Of a DNA stretch of 64,000 bases, positions 9,686 through 20,416 are shown in pieces. Both the position numbers and the translations under genes were made by a program. The stretch's first letter is position 1; every line of letters begins with the position of its first letter. Origin of the DNA: Chiua virens (taxonomy: Eukaryota; Basidiomycota; Agaricomycetes; Boletales; Boletaceae); NCBI GenBank assembly GCA_019787685.1, contig JAHNUO010000023.1, positions 426,732 to 490,731 on the forward strand. Reading direction: 5' to 3'. The notes under the pieces were generated by a model. It worked only from the letters and a program-made list of their open reading frames with translations. It was not told the origin of the DNA and made no database searches.

Positions 9686-10569
9686 TGTAGGAGTCAATGA
9701 TCCCTTGAGGTGATAAACCCGTGTTCCCGCTTTGTTTACAGGATGCCCGGATTGCCCATATCGATTGTCCTACCTGTCCGTCGTGGTCCCGTGTCCATCC
9801 GAGTGGATCCAACCCATATTCATATGTTTTGTTCTTCGTTCCTACACGTTTTCGCGCAAGGTGACCGAATCGGGTTGCTCAATCGGGATCGCACGACGTA
9901 CACTAATCAACTCTCTTTTGTCCAATTTCTATTTTATTTCATACCTTCTTAGATTTTTTTTAGACGGTTCTGTGTTATCGACACATATCCGATTGGTTAT
10001 AAGGAACGGATAGTCGGGTCGTACGACGTTTTAAAGGTAGTCCATTGATTCACGGATCAAACCTTATCCCACCTTGACAGAACATTGTTTTCCTTTTCAC
10101 GGGTCGATCTCCATGAGAGTTGGCTCCGTATACGTACGCTTCCCTTATTTATTCGATACTTTATCCGCTGTAAAAGTCCCGGGGAATACCTGAGACTATA
10201 AAATTTGTGTTCATAAATAAAAATTTCATCTTTCGATCCCCGTTTTCTCTCGCGTTCTAAGTCGCCTCGCCCGTTTAACTATCTTTTCTATCCGCCCTTA
10301 CTCGTACTCGATCACCGTTGTGCTCGAGTCTCTGCCTTGTCGCCGAACTATCCGACTGTCCGCGTTTCGGCCGGTTTTGTCGACCTTTGTACAGTTTCAC
10401 CCGGGAACGCGTCCGGATTGCTTTCAAAGCTCCTGTCAACGCCTTGACACTTCGTCTCCAACCTCAGAACCCCTTGGGACGAGTCATACTCGCGCCCATC
10501 CCTTTTCTTTCTATCTGACAGTTCTACTAACCCTGTTCCTGTCACACCAGCCCGTTCTTTATTTCTTCA
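9686..10569 (+). repeat. 3' LTR of Gypsy copy 1 (LTR-D)
   Basis: Begins TGTAGGAGTCAATG and ends TTTCTTCA. The boundaries are fixed by alignment with the two LTRs of copy 2 (37292-38177 and 47230-48116), where homology stops at the same bases. It carries a TATA box TATAAAAT at 10197. The LTR is the promoter and terminator of the element. The next four bases are acgc, consistent with the NCGN target pattern of this group; the left duplicate cannot be checked. Confidence 0.9.
10176..10204 (+). promoter_or_regulatory. Inverted repeat plus TATA box in LTR-D
   Basis: GTCCCGGG-GAATA-CCTGAGAC (10176-10196) abuts TATAAAAT. It is equivalent to the elements in LTR-A and LTR-C and is the probable core promoter of the retrotransposon. 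Confidence 0.6.
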
Positions 10570-10831
10570 ACGCTAGCGGAGTGTTGGCAGCCCCATTTCA
10601 CTGAGGGGAGATTGACTGGCCTGGGAAGAGTCTACATTGTGGATTAGTGAAGCTTACTCAACAGAGAAGCAAATACATTACCACAGGTAGGTTATTGTTT
10701 GGCACAATACCTGATAGTAGCTCGAGTTCCTCGTCACTAAGGGCCTAAGGGTGATCTTCACATAAAAATAGCGGGCCAAATGTAGGCTTGGGTGAAAGGT
10801 GACAATCAGTTTCAGATGGACCTAGCATAGG
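10570..10831. other. Intergenic, no feature recognised
   Basis: Host-like, CpG-poor sequence between the 3' LTR and the next gene. It begins with the putative target copy acgc. No open frame or repeat of note. Confidence 0.5.
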
Positions 10832-12103
10832 CTAAGGCAAAAGATGAGGGATGGTTGAATAGTCAGGAGACCAGGAATGGCGCTGGGTGCCTGCCAATGC
10901 AGACTCAGAAATGAATGGTTGAGGAGAAGATGAACACCAGTGGTGGGACAACCCAGGCATAGAAGAGGCGGTGCAATTTTGAAAGGCTTGATATTCCATC
11001 CACTGAGAATGTGGAACAACGACATTGAGTGAGAAGGCTTTGTGCTTGAAGATCTGCCCTTTTGCATTCTTTTTAGAGTTATCGTGGAGGCACTTGTCAT
11101 AGAAATAAGGGACCGTTTGGGCAGCATACTTGGCAAGGTCCACCCATGAATCATCATGCACAATGAACTTGCCTGTTCGCCAAGGAAAGTTGGGGCAGAA
11201 ATGAAGGATGCATGGGATGATAATGTTGAGAGCTAGTTCCCTGAGCTTGGGTGCTGTCATGCATGCATCTATGTCCCTCATGCCTTCACATATATTCTAT
11301 GTAAGTTTCAGGTCAGATCATGTCAAATCATTGCCGAGGGCTTAATCAACTCACACCAATGGGAGTACCATGCAAGCGACCATGTTTGCCACTGTCAAAC
11401 AAAGCTAAAATGGAAAGCATGATTGTTTCAACCACAGGGCTGACATAGGTGACATGGGCCCTTTGGTTACGTTTGGCTGGGTATGCCAGGTGGTTGGCAT
11501 TGTACCCAATGGCATTCAGAGGAATGACAATATGTGGCATTTGTAACACTTGGTTGCCAGGAGCCTCCCAGGGGGCTGTGGGTACCCTAATGTTCTGTTG
11601 GCCAACCAATTGAGGAAGCAGTGAAGGAGGCATGGCCTTTTCATGATTCCTCAAAGGGTCGATGTGGTTAATGGCAACCACTCAAGGGGGGTCAACAGTG
11701 CCTGCATTACTCATTAGTCGTGATGCACAAGATCACACAACCAAGAGTGGCTAACCTTTAGCGTGTGTGGCACTGACTGAACAACGAATAGCATTAGCAT
11801 TTGGACCTGGAGGCAAAGAATCTATTGGACTTGAATCAACAATACTGCAAAAGGTTGAAGTAGAATCTTATTACCTTGAGACAATGTAATCACATCTGAC
11901 ATGGCCTTGTACCACTGGTAACAAGAGGTGCACACATAGTGGCCAGGCTTGCCATCCTTCCTTCCAACATATATGTAAGGGTTGTCCTTATGCACAACAG
12001 CCTGACAAGATGAGCTCTGGCAGGCACTGTCTCTGTCAGCAATGGGATCTCTAGTGAACACAGAGATGAGAATAGAATTAACCTGAATGGGCTGTGACAA
12101 CAA
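10832..12103 (-). CDS. Cys-rich zinc-binding family gene, spliced
   Basis: Minus-strand exons can be read through short GT-AG introns. The first exon contains CQSSSCQAVVHKD ... GHYVCTSCYQWY, a C-x4-C ... C-x2-C zinc-ribbon-like motif. A later exon (11681-11346) ends HGTPIG at a GTGAGT donor, and the next exon begins NICEGMRDIDACMTAPKLR and runs to 10832. It contains FPWRTGKFIVHDDSWVDL and VVVPHSQWMEYQ. I recognise this only as a repeated, uncharacterised Agaricomycete family; function unknown. Upstream, Ser/Pro-rich frames up to 12655 may be its N-terminus. Introns and frame look well kept compared with neighbouring relics, so it may be a decaying or still expressed gene. Confidence 0.5.
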
Positions 12104-13159
12104 TATAAATCAGATGTGAGACAGACTGGGAGAACTTTGTTAACTGAACTGCAAATGCCGAATAGGAAAAGCTTTTATACCTTGCAATGATAAAGAGAAT
12201 GTCTGCCACACATGACAACTGAGCAGCAATGAGGAGACTGTTTGCCTGAGTCATCCAACAACCAACACACAACAACAACACTGCAGGTGGGCAAACAAGA
12301 GAATAGGTGGAACAAATGTCTGGGCCAAAGAAGGGAGCACCAATGTCCAATGGCTGACCACTATACAGGAAGGAAAAAAAAATGAGTGGGCTGACAATAT
12401 AAAGCTTGGACCATACTGCTGGGCCAAGGCAACATATACCAACATGCACTTACCAGCTGGTATAGATGTGTTGGGGGATAACATAGGTGGGCCGAGGGAA
12501 TGAGCAGCCAATGATGATGTGAAGCATTGGATACAGATAGGCCGACTGTGGAGGACTGAGGGTTGACTGATCGGCCAAGGAGATGAAGACTGATACTGAA
12601 TGAACAGCTGGCAAAGAGGGTCAACATTGGGAAGTAGATCATACCGATGGGCCAAGTTTTGGAGGACTGTGTTGATGGATCGGCTGATGGAAGGAAGGCT
12701 AAGTCAGATTGAGCAGCTGCAAAAGATGTTAGGTGTTGGTCAGCCAGTGACAGGTATAACCAGAGAGTTGCAGTGGGCTGATTGTGCCTAGAGGTGATGA
12801 ACCGAGATGATTGGCACTGGCACCAGTGAATTTAGTGGAAGACATTGCTGAGATGGCCAGAAGAATGTCACAGAGGCTGGATATTTGTATCAGTGACATA
12901 TCATGGGGATGAGAACTGTAATTGTGCTCTTTGAGAAACAATGAACAAATATGCAATGTGCACCACTCACATTGTGACCACTCTACAACAATGGGAGATT
13001 GCCAATCAATATCACTAACCCACCAACACAGCACTTCAAATTTAATAGAATTTGAATTCACATAAACAAGAAGCAAAAATTAATTACATTGTGAACTACA
13101 CTCAGGAAGAAATGGAACAGAGAAATCATTATTTATCATAAATATGTAATGTCTGATGA
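12104..13159. other. Possible Ser/Pro-rich N-terminal exons, otherwise nothing firm
   Basis: On the minus strand a Ser/Pro-rich stretch (12655-12251) precedes the zinc-binding exon and may belong to it. From about 12660 to 13159 I see only short, unconvincing frames. Confidence 0.3.
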
Positions 13160-13747
13160 CTATTCTACTTCAATGCTTGCCTCACTCTCACTTGTGTCCA
13201 TCAGGATGACCCCATCACCTTCTCCACTGGCATTCTCAACTTCATTGAAGAGATGGTGAGGATCATTCACCATGACTGCAACCATCAGCAAGGGGTAGCC
13301 ATCAGCAATGGATGGTGGTGTAAGGTCCACTGGAGTGGCATGGCCAGCAATGTTGGATGTTGCCAGCAAGAGTGGTGGTGGTGATTGAGAGCAGGACCAA
13401 TGGCTAGACACTGCCATGTCACCTACATTGCTGGGAGCCAGAAGGGATGGCAGTTTGGGTGATGGTGATGTGCTTGGAACAGATGGTAGAGCAGCCAGGG
13501 GGGTGGGTGGGCATTTTGAGTCAGAATAGCATACATGGATGCAAGGGAGGGCAGGTGGCAAGGGTGAGGGTGGTGGCAGCGGCAAGTCCAACAGCAAGGT
13601 GGTGACCTGTTGGTGAAGGGCCTCCATTGACCGGCCTTGGCTGTTGACCATTCCACACAGATCAGTGATCTCCTGCAGAAGATCACAAATGAGGCCAGAG
13701 AGCTCATCAGCAAATCCAGGGTTACTGGACAGTGTCATAGTGTCCAT
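13160..13747 (-). CDS. Hypothetical protein, 195 aa
   Basis: An open frame from ATG 13747 to a stop at 13160. The N-terminus (ADELSGLICDLLQEITDLC, then QQVTTLLLDL) is predicted to form amphipathic helices and could be a coiled coil. The middle is Pro/Ser-rich (LPPPSPLPPALP and similar), and the C-terminus is acidic (SESEASIEVE). I do not recognise it. It lies upstream of and co-directional with the zinc-binding family gene and could be a separate small gene or a 5' exon of it. Confidence 0.4.
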   Translation of the reverse strand: MDTMTLSSNPGFADELSGLICDLLQEITDLCGMVNSQGRSMEALHQQVTTLLLDLPLPPPSPLPPALPCIHVCYSDSKCPPTPLAALPSVPSTSPSPKLPSLLAPSNVGDMAVSSHWSCSQSPPPLLLATSNIAGHATPVDLTPPSIADGYPLLMVAVMVNDPHHLFNEVENASGEGDGVILMDTSESEASIEVE

Positions 13748-14250
13748 AGTGAGGTCTGATGTAGACAGAGCTATAATAATGTTTCATAGTGGGTCATAGT
13801 ATGTCATAGTATGTCACAGTCTTGATGGACAACATACACTATGTACAGTGCATGTATAAACAATGTCTATTTCTGTCAGATAAACATGAGTAATTAGCAG
13901 GTATATAGCTGAGATGTAAAGCATCTAGCTATGTGGCACAGCCGCACTACCTCTGAAAATAGGGACACATGTAAAGTCTAATCAGATGACCTCAATACTC
14001 TTTATGTTATCCATGGTTTGGTGACATTCAGCTAGCACACTACTTAGATGACCTACAGGACTGTGTTCAGCCAGCTAATCAGACATTAAAATTATGCATG
14101 CAGGTTACCAAATAGAATACAATTAGATCACACTACTTCAAGTACATCATGTGTAGAATAGATCTTGTTCTGCATTGCCTATACCATGCTACCACACTGA
14201 TACCACCAGCCCAGCCTGCTCCCGTTCCAAAAAGCACCATAATAAATGAT
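13748..14250. other. No gene seen
   Basis: CpG-poor sequence with a short run of TCATAGT repeats near 13780-13820. No coding signal. Confidence 0.4.
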
Positions 14251-14252
14251 GC

Positions 14253-15110
14253 TTGCATACCCTCCTTCCTGTCTCATGTCAGATGAGGCATGGATGGCCC
14301 TGCCAGATGCCACAAAGGTGGCAATTATCGCAAGCCTTATACCGCCTGGGAGTACGTTCACAATCGATCCGGCACTCACCAGTCCTGCACAACCTCAATG
14401 CAATCCATATTGAGATGGTCCAACAAGCCCATACCCTTATGGGAACACTGGGATAAATTCTGGAAGACCAGGAAAGTGAGCACATGTCTAACCTCAATAT
14501 ATGCACTGTTTACTCACCACAAATATCCATGGATAGCTCAAACCCCCATACACATAGCGATAGAAGGATAACTGAGGGATGTATGAGAAGATGGACCATG
14601 GATCTGCACCAGTACAGATGATCTACTGACTGTGATCAAGGAATGAATCCGAGTTGTCAAGGCAGTAATTCATTCCATCGTCATTGCTGTTCAGCCTGTT
14701 TCCTGTCCACCTCCTCTGACCAGCTGTCTTCATCCACTCATTGTGAATGCCATCATACCTGTCAACAACAGAGTTCTCCTCCCAGTACTTTGCCTGGCCC
14801 TGCTACACTTAACGGCCTATATGACATAGTAAACAACATGTGTCAGGAACAGTCAACCAACCAAGAGGATATGAATGCACATCTGTCGACTCTTGAGCAG
14901 AATACTAACAGTTCAGGCACCATCTGTGGTCATGGAGTCTCACGTGGCCAAAGATCTCAGGTTCACCATCCCTGAGCACTACCACCCCCAACTCAAGCAA
15001 CTGGTGACAAACTCCAGATTGGCCAGTATGACGAAAATGCTGGGGATATTTCCTCATAGTCAAAGGGACTATCTGAAGCTGGAAAAGCAACTGGAAAAGA
15101 GCTTAAAGTG
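14253..15110 (+). pseudogene. Unrecognised coding remnants
   Basis: Several plus-strand frames look exon-like. Near 14290 one frame reads DEAWMALPDATKVAII. A Ser/Thr/Pro-rich part covers 14643-14975, and 14930-15110 reads VAKDLRFTIPEHYHPQL then LKLEKQLEKSLK before a GTGAGT donor at 15109. The composition suggests a decayed multi-exon gene. I cannot name it, and the exon joins are uncertain. Confidence 0.3.
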
Positions 15111-15916
15111 AGTAACTGTCTCTGAACAGTAATATGTGACTTACCATTCAATTTCAGCATTTCATTAATGTCAAATTTCGCTATCTGTGTTATGTTTCTG
15201 AGAGGGAGAGCTGGCCAGAGTTGATCAAATTTGTATCAATGACTTTACACAAAAGAGATACCTTACCCCCAAGTTTGAAACAAATGTGAATGATGGTCAT
15301 AACCACCTTTTATTCACGAAAATTGTGAATGAGGTACATCAGCAAACTTTGGTTTGTCTGTACAGGTCTGTGGATGGTCTGTGGATGGATGGCCTGTGGA
15401 TGGTCTGCTAATATTGGTACCATCCTGTATTGGCTCTGAGACAGTAAGTGTTAGTGACTTGGGGCCCCTTGTCCCAAGTGTTTGTGTTGGCTACAGATAA
15501 TGATTACCATACAGCACACTTTGATCAGACCTCATGAATGCAGCAAATACACTAGTCATTATTTGAACTGAGGGTACATGAAGCAATGGCATCAAAGAGA
15601 TCATGATATAACCCAGCATCACTGGCAATCAGTCCAAGATGAGTCCAAAATCCAGATCACTTTCATCAGAGTCCAAGCCATTAACAGTATAGTTGCCAAA
15701 CTTCTCTTGCTGGGTCCAATCTCAAAGCATGGTGTCAAAATATCTCACATGCTTAGGATGTGTTTTGACTTCTCAAATACCCTTGTTAGCATTGCATAGA
15801 GCACAACCACAAGTATCTTTGTTCAACATCAGAACCTTTAGTTCACCGTGATCTCGATAGGCACAAGTACCACCTTTATCTCAGTAACCATTAATAGTGG
15901 CTTAGACAAAAAGCAA
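15111..15916. other. No gene seen
   Basis: Contains a small GGATGGTCTGTGGAT-type repeat near 15360-15410 and a weak 73-aa plus-strand frame at 15578-15799 that I do not recognise. Confidence 0.35.
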
Positions 15917-16591
15917 TCATAAAAATTTATGTACTGCAGTGGCTACCAGTCCAATGGCAGAAGCAGGGACTACTGTTGAGAATTCCCTGAAACTCTTCAA
16001 AGACATACAACTTGATGGCTTGTAATACAATGCAAGGCATGCATGCTTGATAACATCATGTGAGAAGTTCTGAAGTTTTTCCTGTGCAATTATCGACAAA
16101 AGAAACACCCCAAATGATGCACTTACATCCTTATCTGGTACCCACAACCATTTACTGTCACACAGAAGTCACAAGGCAGCTTGTTTGATGTTTTCAATAC
16201 CCTGCTTTGCAGTTAACCTCAGACCTTCCAGGATCTGGAGTTCATTATAGTGCTGGCATACTGCAGCCATGACGACTCTCTTTAATTCACTCCAAAAGTT
16301 TCTATTTTCATTGTAAAGCTGCAATGCGGGATGAGAATGAGCTTGCATAAGCATTAGTTAATGGCTCACCAGACAAGCCATTGAATGTCTGTACTCTGGA
16401 TATTGATCTTTAAGGGCAAGATGCTTTTGGTTGTACTCAACATGGACTTCAGCCAGAATCTCAAGGCCAATGCCTTGAACCACAGCCACGAGAGTAATAA
16501 ATGGATTGCAAGTTACATAGTGAGCCCACACTAACAGCTTGCAACAATGAAGAAAAGCTTTTGTGGGAGGGGGATAGAAGCTGAGACACAT
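15917..16591 (-). pseudogene. DUF6532-type protein relic
   Basis: Reads from CLSFYPPPTKAFL, the usual LxFYPP opening of this Agaricomycete domain, through PEYRHSMACL. A 51-nt GTGAGC...CAG intron follows, then YNENRNFWSELKRVVM. After an in-frame stop near 16175 come CDSKWLWVPDKD, a 45-nt GTAAGT...CAG intron and FREFSTVVPASAIGLVATAV, the conserved C-terminal helix. Two introns of normal form and one or more internal stops mark it as a recently broken gene. The domain's function is unknown; it is heavily expanded in mushroom genomes. A second member is split by Gypsy copy 2 in this window. Confidence 0.6.
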
Positions 16592-16728
16592 CAGATCTTC
16601 CGATAAAACCAGTCAATTACCAACAAGAGTCTTGATGTCATTCTCCTCAGGTAAGGACAACCACCAAGAGTGAGAATCTACCATATCTGGCTGAATCCAC
16701 TGTAATTGTCCAGGGGAAGGTGGATGTA

Positions 16729-18313
16729 CAGTGGCTCAAACAACTGTCCCAATGTTTGCATGTTTTTCACTAAACGCAATAAAACGCGGTAACCACTAAA
16801 CCTTACCCAAGCCTGTGGGGATATGAAATATAGTAGCTACTCCTGGCTTTCTATTGGACCAAAGGTCAAAGGATTTGAATAAGATTTGATGACATGGCAA
16901 TCATTTCAAAATGATCACTCATTGGGACAGTTCTTTGACTTTAAGTTTGGATTACATATATCAGACCCTAACATGTTGGAAAGTACTCACATACATATGA
17001 TAATGGTTCTATTATGTTATATTTATGTAACTATCATCAGCTAGCACCATATAAACCCCACCGTTTCACAGTAACTTTCCTATTATCATGATGAAACCTA
17101 TCACCAGCTCTTAAGGGACAATAATGTCTCCTTCCCTTTCCTTAGGCTTTCTTCCAGGAAAATAACCTCTAAAACTGGTCTGGGCAAGTCTATAGTGTCT
17201 AGGGTCCTCCAGGAAATCCAACTAGACAACACTAAACATCTTGGTGGTCACCCTTCAAAGTTTTCATTTACCAGCAAAAGGGCTATTGTACAATAGATCA
17301 TTACTGGCAAGGCCAAAAATGCTGTTCAGCTCACTATACTTATCAATACCATTATTGATACTCCTCTCTACCCTCAGACAGTCAGAAATACCCTCAAGGA
17401 AGCCTATTTGAAAGCTGTGGTAGAGAACAAAAACCTCTTCTTTTCAAGAGTCACAAGAAAGGATGGTTGGCCTATGCTTTCCAATACTAGCATTGGACTG
17501 TGGAGGGTGGGAAAATGGTTGTATAGTTAAATGAGACTAAAGTCAATAAGATTAGGTCATACAAACAAGAGTATGTGTGGAAAAAGGTGGGAGAGTAGTT
17601 GATTGCTAGGGTACAGTCAAGCATAGAGGAGGCTATGGGCCTACATAGGATAGAATGGAGTGGGAGTTTAGAGTGAGATGTACAGAAGGATGGATGCTGA
17701 GCAGTATATGACAATTTCACAGCAGGGGTTGCTGGAAAACATTGAAGAATTTTAAATTTCAGAAGGTGATATCATTTTCAATAAGATAATGATCCCAAGC
17801 ATACCTCTAAAAGAGTTCAGACCTGGGTCAAAGATCAAGAGATTGGATCTTTAGATTGGCCTGCACAGTCTCTAGATCTCACTTCCTTTGAACATACCTG
17901 AAATTATCTCAAAAAATGACTTTCAGCTTATAAAAGTGCCTCTAAAGGAGTTTATCATTTATAGGAGAGGTTAGTAGAGGAGTGGGGGAATATTTGTGCA
18001 GAATAGCATCAGAAATGGATTAAAAGCATGCATAGAAGGCTTGAAGCTGTTACCAAGGCCAAAGGAGGTCATACCAAATAATAATACTTACATTTATATA
18101 AAGTCAAAAAACTGTCCCAATGAGTGATCATTTTGAAATGATTGCCATGTCATCAAATCTTATTCAAATCCTTTGACCCTTGGTCCAATAGAGAGCCAGG
18201 AGTAGGTACTATATTTCATATTCCAACAGGTTTGGGTAAGGTTTAGTGGTTACCGCGTTTTATTGCGTTTAGTGAAAAACATGCAAACATTGGGACAGTT
18301 GTTTGAGCCACTG
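16729..18313 (+). mobile_element. Decayed Tc1/mariner element
   Basis: Terminal inverted repeats of about 211 bp (16729-16939 and about 18103-18313) start CAGTGGCTCAAACAACTGTC and are flanked by TA on both sides. Between them the plus strand carries a degenerate Tc1 transposase: GKAKNAVQLT, LKEAYLKAVVENK, then remnants of the DNDPKHT and PAQSLDLT motifs (near 17770-17890), with many stops and frameshifts. It is non-autonomous. The TIRs are much better kept than the coding part. Confidence 0.88.
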
Positions 18314-18315
18314 TA

Positions 18316-19940
18316 GATGCTCTGCATTGTCTAAAAACTAGTGATCAAGCAGGGTGTCAGAACAAACCAAGAGGGTAAGAAAGTGGACAAATGAGCTGAC
18401 CGAATCTTCTAGATGGACTTTTTATTTGTATTTTTGCAGTATTTCACAAACAATGGGGTTCACTGTTATATCACTTTTGCAGCCCAAGATGAGTTTGGTG
18501 ATGTCTTGAACACTCACACTATCATGTTTGATTGGTCTGCAAGAGCTCTCGGCCTCATTTATGTGATAAGCTTGTAAGAAATTGTGCCAGTTACAAGGTT
18601 AAATGTAGAATTCAGTGGATGCCCTAGTTTGGATGATGCTAGTGGTGGAAGGCTGTACATATTACATCCTTTGTTTTGCTTCAAGTTGCTGCTCTTAACA
18701 TCCTGAAGGGGACAAAGCTGCATTTGAAGCAGGTAGTGTTTGTCTGTGAGAGGGAGGGCACCCTCTACCTCATCATCATCCAATGCATCTTGCAGCACCT
18801 CAAGAAGCACATTCCTGAATCCATTTGTTCCTTGGGATCCACATGCAACAATCTACGTGATTATCAGCACTGAGAAAATGCACTGATCAATGGTGTGTCA
18901 CCCACTCTTGAGGCCCACACACACTACATGACAGGATGTATCATGAGTTGGACGGGCATGCATGACATTCATAACAATTTGGAGATATCCTGTTTGATGC
19001 ACTTGTACTCATCCTCTGCCTGCATCCCATAGTGGTTCAGCCAACAGAGCAAGGACTGATCCTCTTCTTTTGACCAGACCTTGCCCAAGGTCATCAGATA
19101 GTTGAGCTTGAGTTCCTGCATGGGGTGCTTCACAGAACCAATCTTCTTGGCAAGGGGACACTCAAGGTTAGAACATTTGTTGTGCTTCCCCTCACCCTGG
19201 TGATATGAAGGTGTTCAGCAAGTTCTTTCTAGTGGTTCTTGAAGTAAGTGTCGTACTGTCTTACTATGGCCTTTGCATCCTTGTTCTGGATCTCAGAAGT
19301 GAGCAGGTCATCCATCCTGGACAATAAATATGTCAGAACAAATGCATATGAAATGCAATAAACTCAACTCACCAGCTGTAGTTTTCCAATGTGCAAATGG
19401 TTTGCTGGAAATCTCTCCGACTCCAGCCATGGAGGCCAACTTCCGTATATTGCTCCTTCAGTGCTAGTTCTCTTTGGTAAGAGACTCAGCTGTGAGGGAT
19501 ATGGTGTCAGCATGGCTTATAGACAGCAAAGCTTGGTAGGTATGGATATCACCTGTATCAATAAACTCTTGGGCTGCAGTGTGCTCTACCTTGAGCTTCA
19601 GTATGTCCTTTGCTCCATCAGTTTCTCTCGTAGTCCCAACAATGCCATTCAAGTGCTAAAAGTAGAATACATTCAACTCAAGCATCCTTTGACATGAGTA
19701 CAGACGCATAGTCTGGTGACCAGCCCATCTATGATGTTATGTGTGCCATGATCCTTTTTAAATGAGGCAGACCGTCAATAGATGGTCTGGTAAACTTCAT
19801 AGTAACACAAAGGGGATGCATGGTTTCTCATGACAATGTGACTTGTAGCCAATCAAATAACATGTATTTACCCCACAAAATCAAATATGAAATCATTTTG
19901 ATACTTTGTAATTGAGCAAGAAAAATAAATAATGAAACTC
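18316..19940. other. No gene recognised
   Basis: CpG-poor sequence with only short frames (for example 18676-18873 and 19389-19697, plus strand). It may contain exons of the helicase-like gene that follows, but I cannot support any. Confidence 0.35.
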
Positions 19941-19947
19941 ATTCAAT

Positions 19948-20406
19948 ATGATCAAGTCGACATGTCTCTGGCAGCCCTTTCTTTCTTGCAACACCATGGA
20001 CCAGGCATTGATGACGACATTTGTTGAGGGAATTTGGTACACTTCATTGGACACCCTCAATGAGCTATCTTTGACACTCAAGCTTGATAAAAGACTATCT
20101 TGTGAATTTCTTGTGTGTTTAAGTGATCAAGACCAACTCTGGGTACTCCAAGTGTGCTTGATCCTGTCCCTTATCACCAATGGCCATGTCATTCCCCACG
20201 ATTTTCAACTCAATGCTTCCCTGGCAACTTTGCATAAATGCAATAGTATTGTAATTGCCAGGACAGGGAGCGGGAAGACACTCTGCTTGTTGATACTAAT
20301 TCTCCTTTGTCCTCAGTCAATCTCCATTACAATCTCACCCCTTAAATGCCTCCAGACAAGCCAGGTAATATCTGATTCAGTTTCAAAGCTGATAATATCC
20401 AAATAG
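19948..20406 (+). pseudogene. RecQ/DEAD-like helicase fragment
   Basis: The frame contains HDFQLNASLATLHKCNSIVI, then a Walker A motif ARTGSGKT and ISPLKCLQTSQV (motif Ia region). This is the layout of the RecQ-like helicases that are amplified in basidiomycete genomes. The sequence ends shortly after motif Ia, a few bases before Gypsy copy 3 begins at about 20417, so motifs II-VI are missing. It is a truncated relic; the left part is uncertain because exons were not resolved. Confidence 0.55.
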
Positions 20407-20416
20407 GTATTGGAAT

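Larger units (their letters stand above)
954..10569 (+). mobile_element. Gypsy-type LTR retrotransposon, copy 1
   Basis: Gene order gag, protease, RT, RNase H, integrase is diagnostic of Ty3/Gypsy. The element lacks its own 5' LTR and leader because element E sits at its left end. A 615-bp solo LTR (LTR-A) interrupts pol at 4987-5601. Between pol and the 3' LTR there is an antisense gene of three exons (8271-9524). The base following the 3' LTR starts a candidate target site, acgc. Relative to copy 2 it has a CGA-to-TGA stop between gag and protease and a 1-bp loss in a T run early in pol, so it is not autonomous as it stands. Confidence 0.93.

Noticed and set aside
10832..12655. Reading 10832-12655 as another transposase gene
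   Set aside because: No DDE, HUH or RT motif is present; the conserved parts are a Cys motif and an uncharacterised C-terminal domain.
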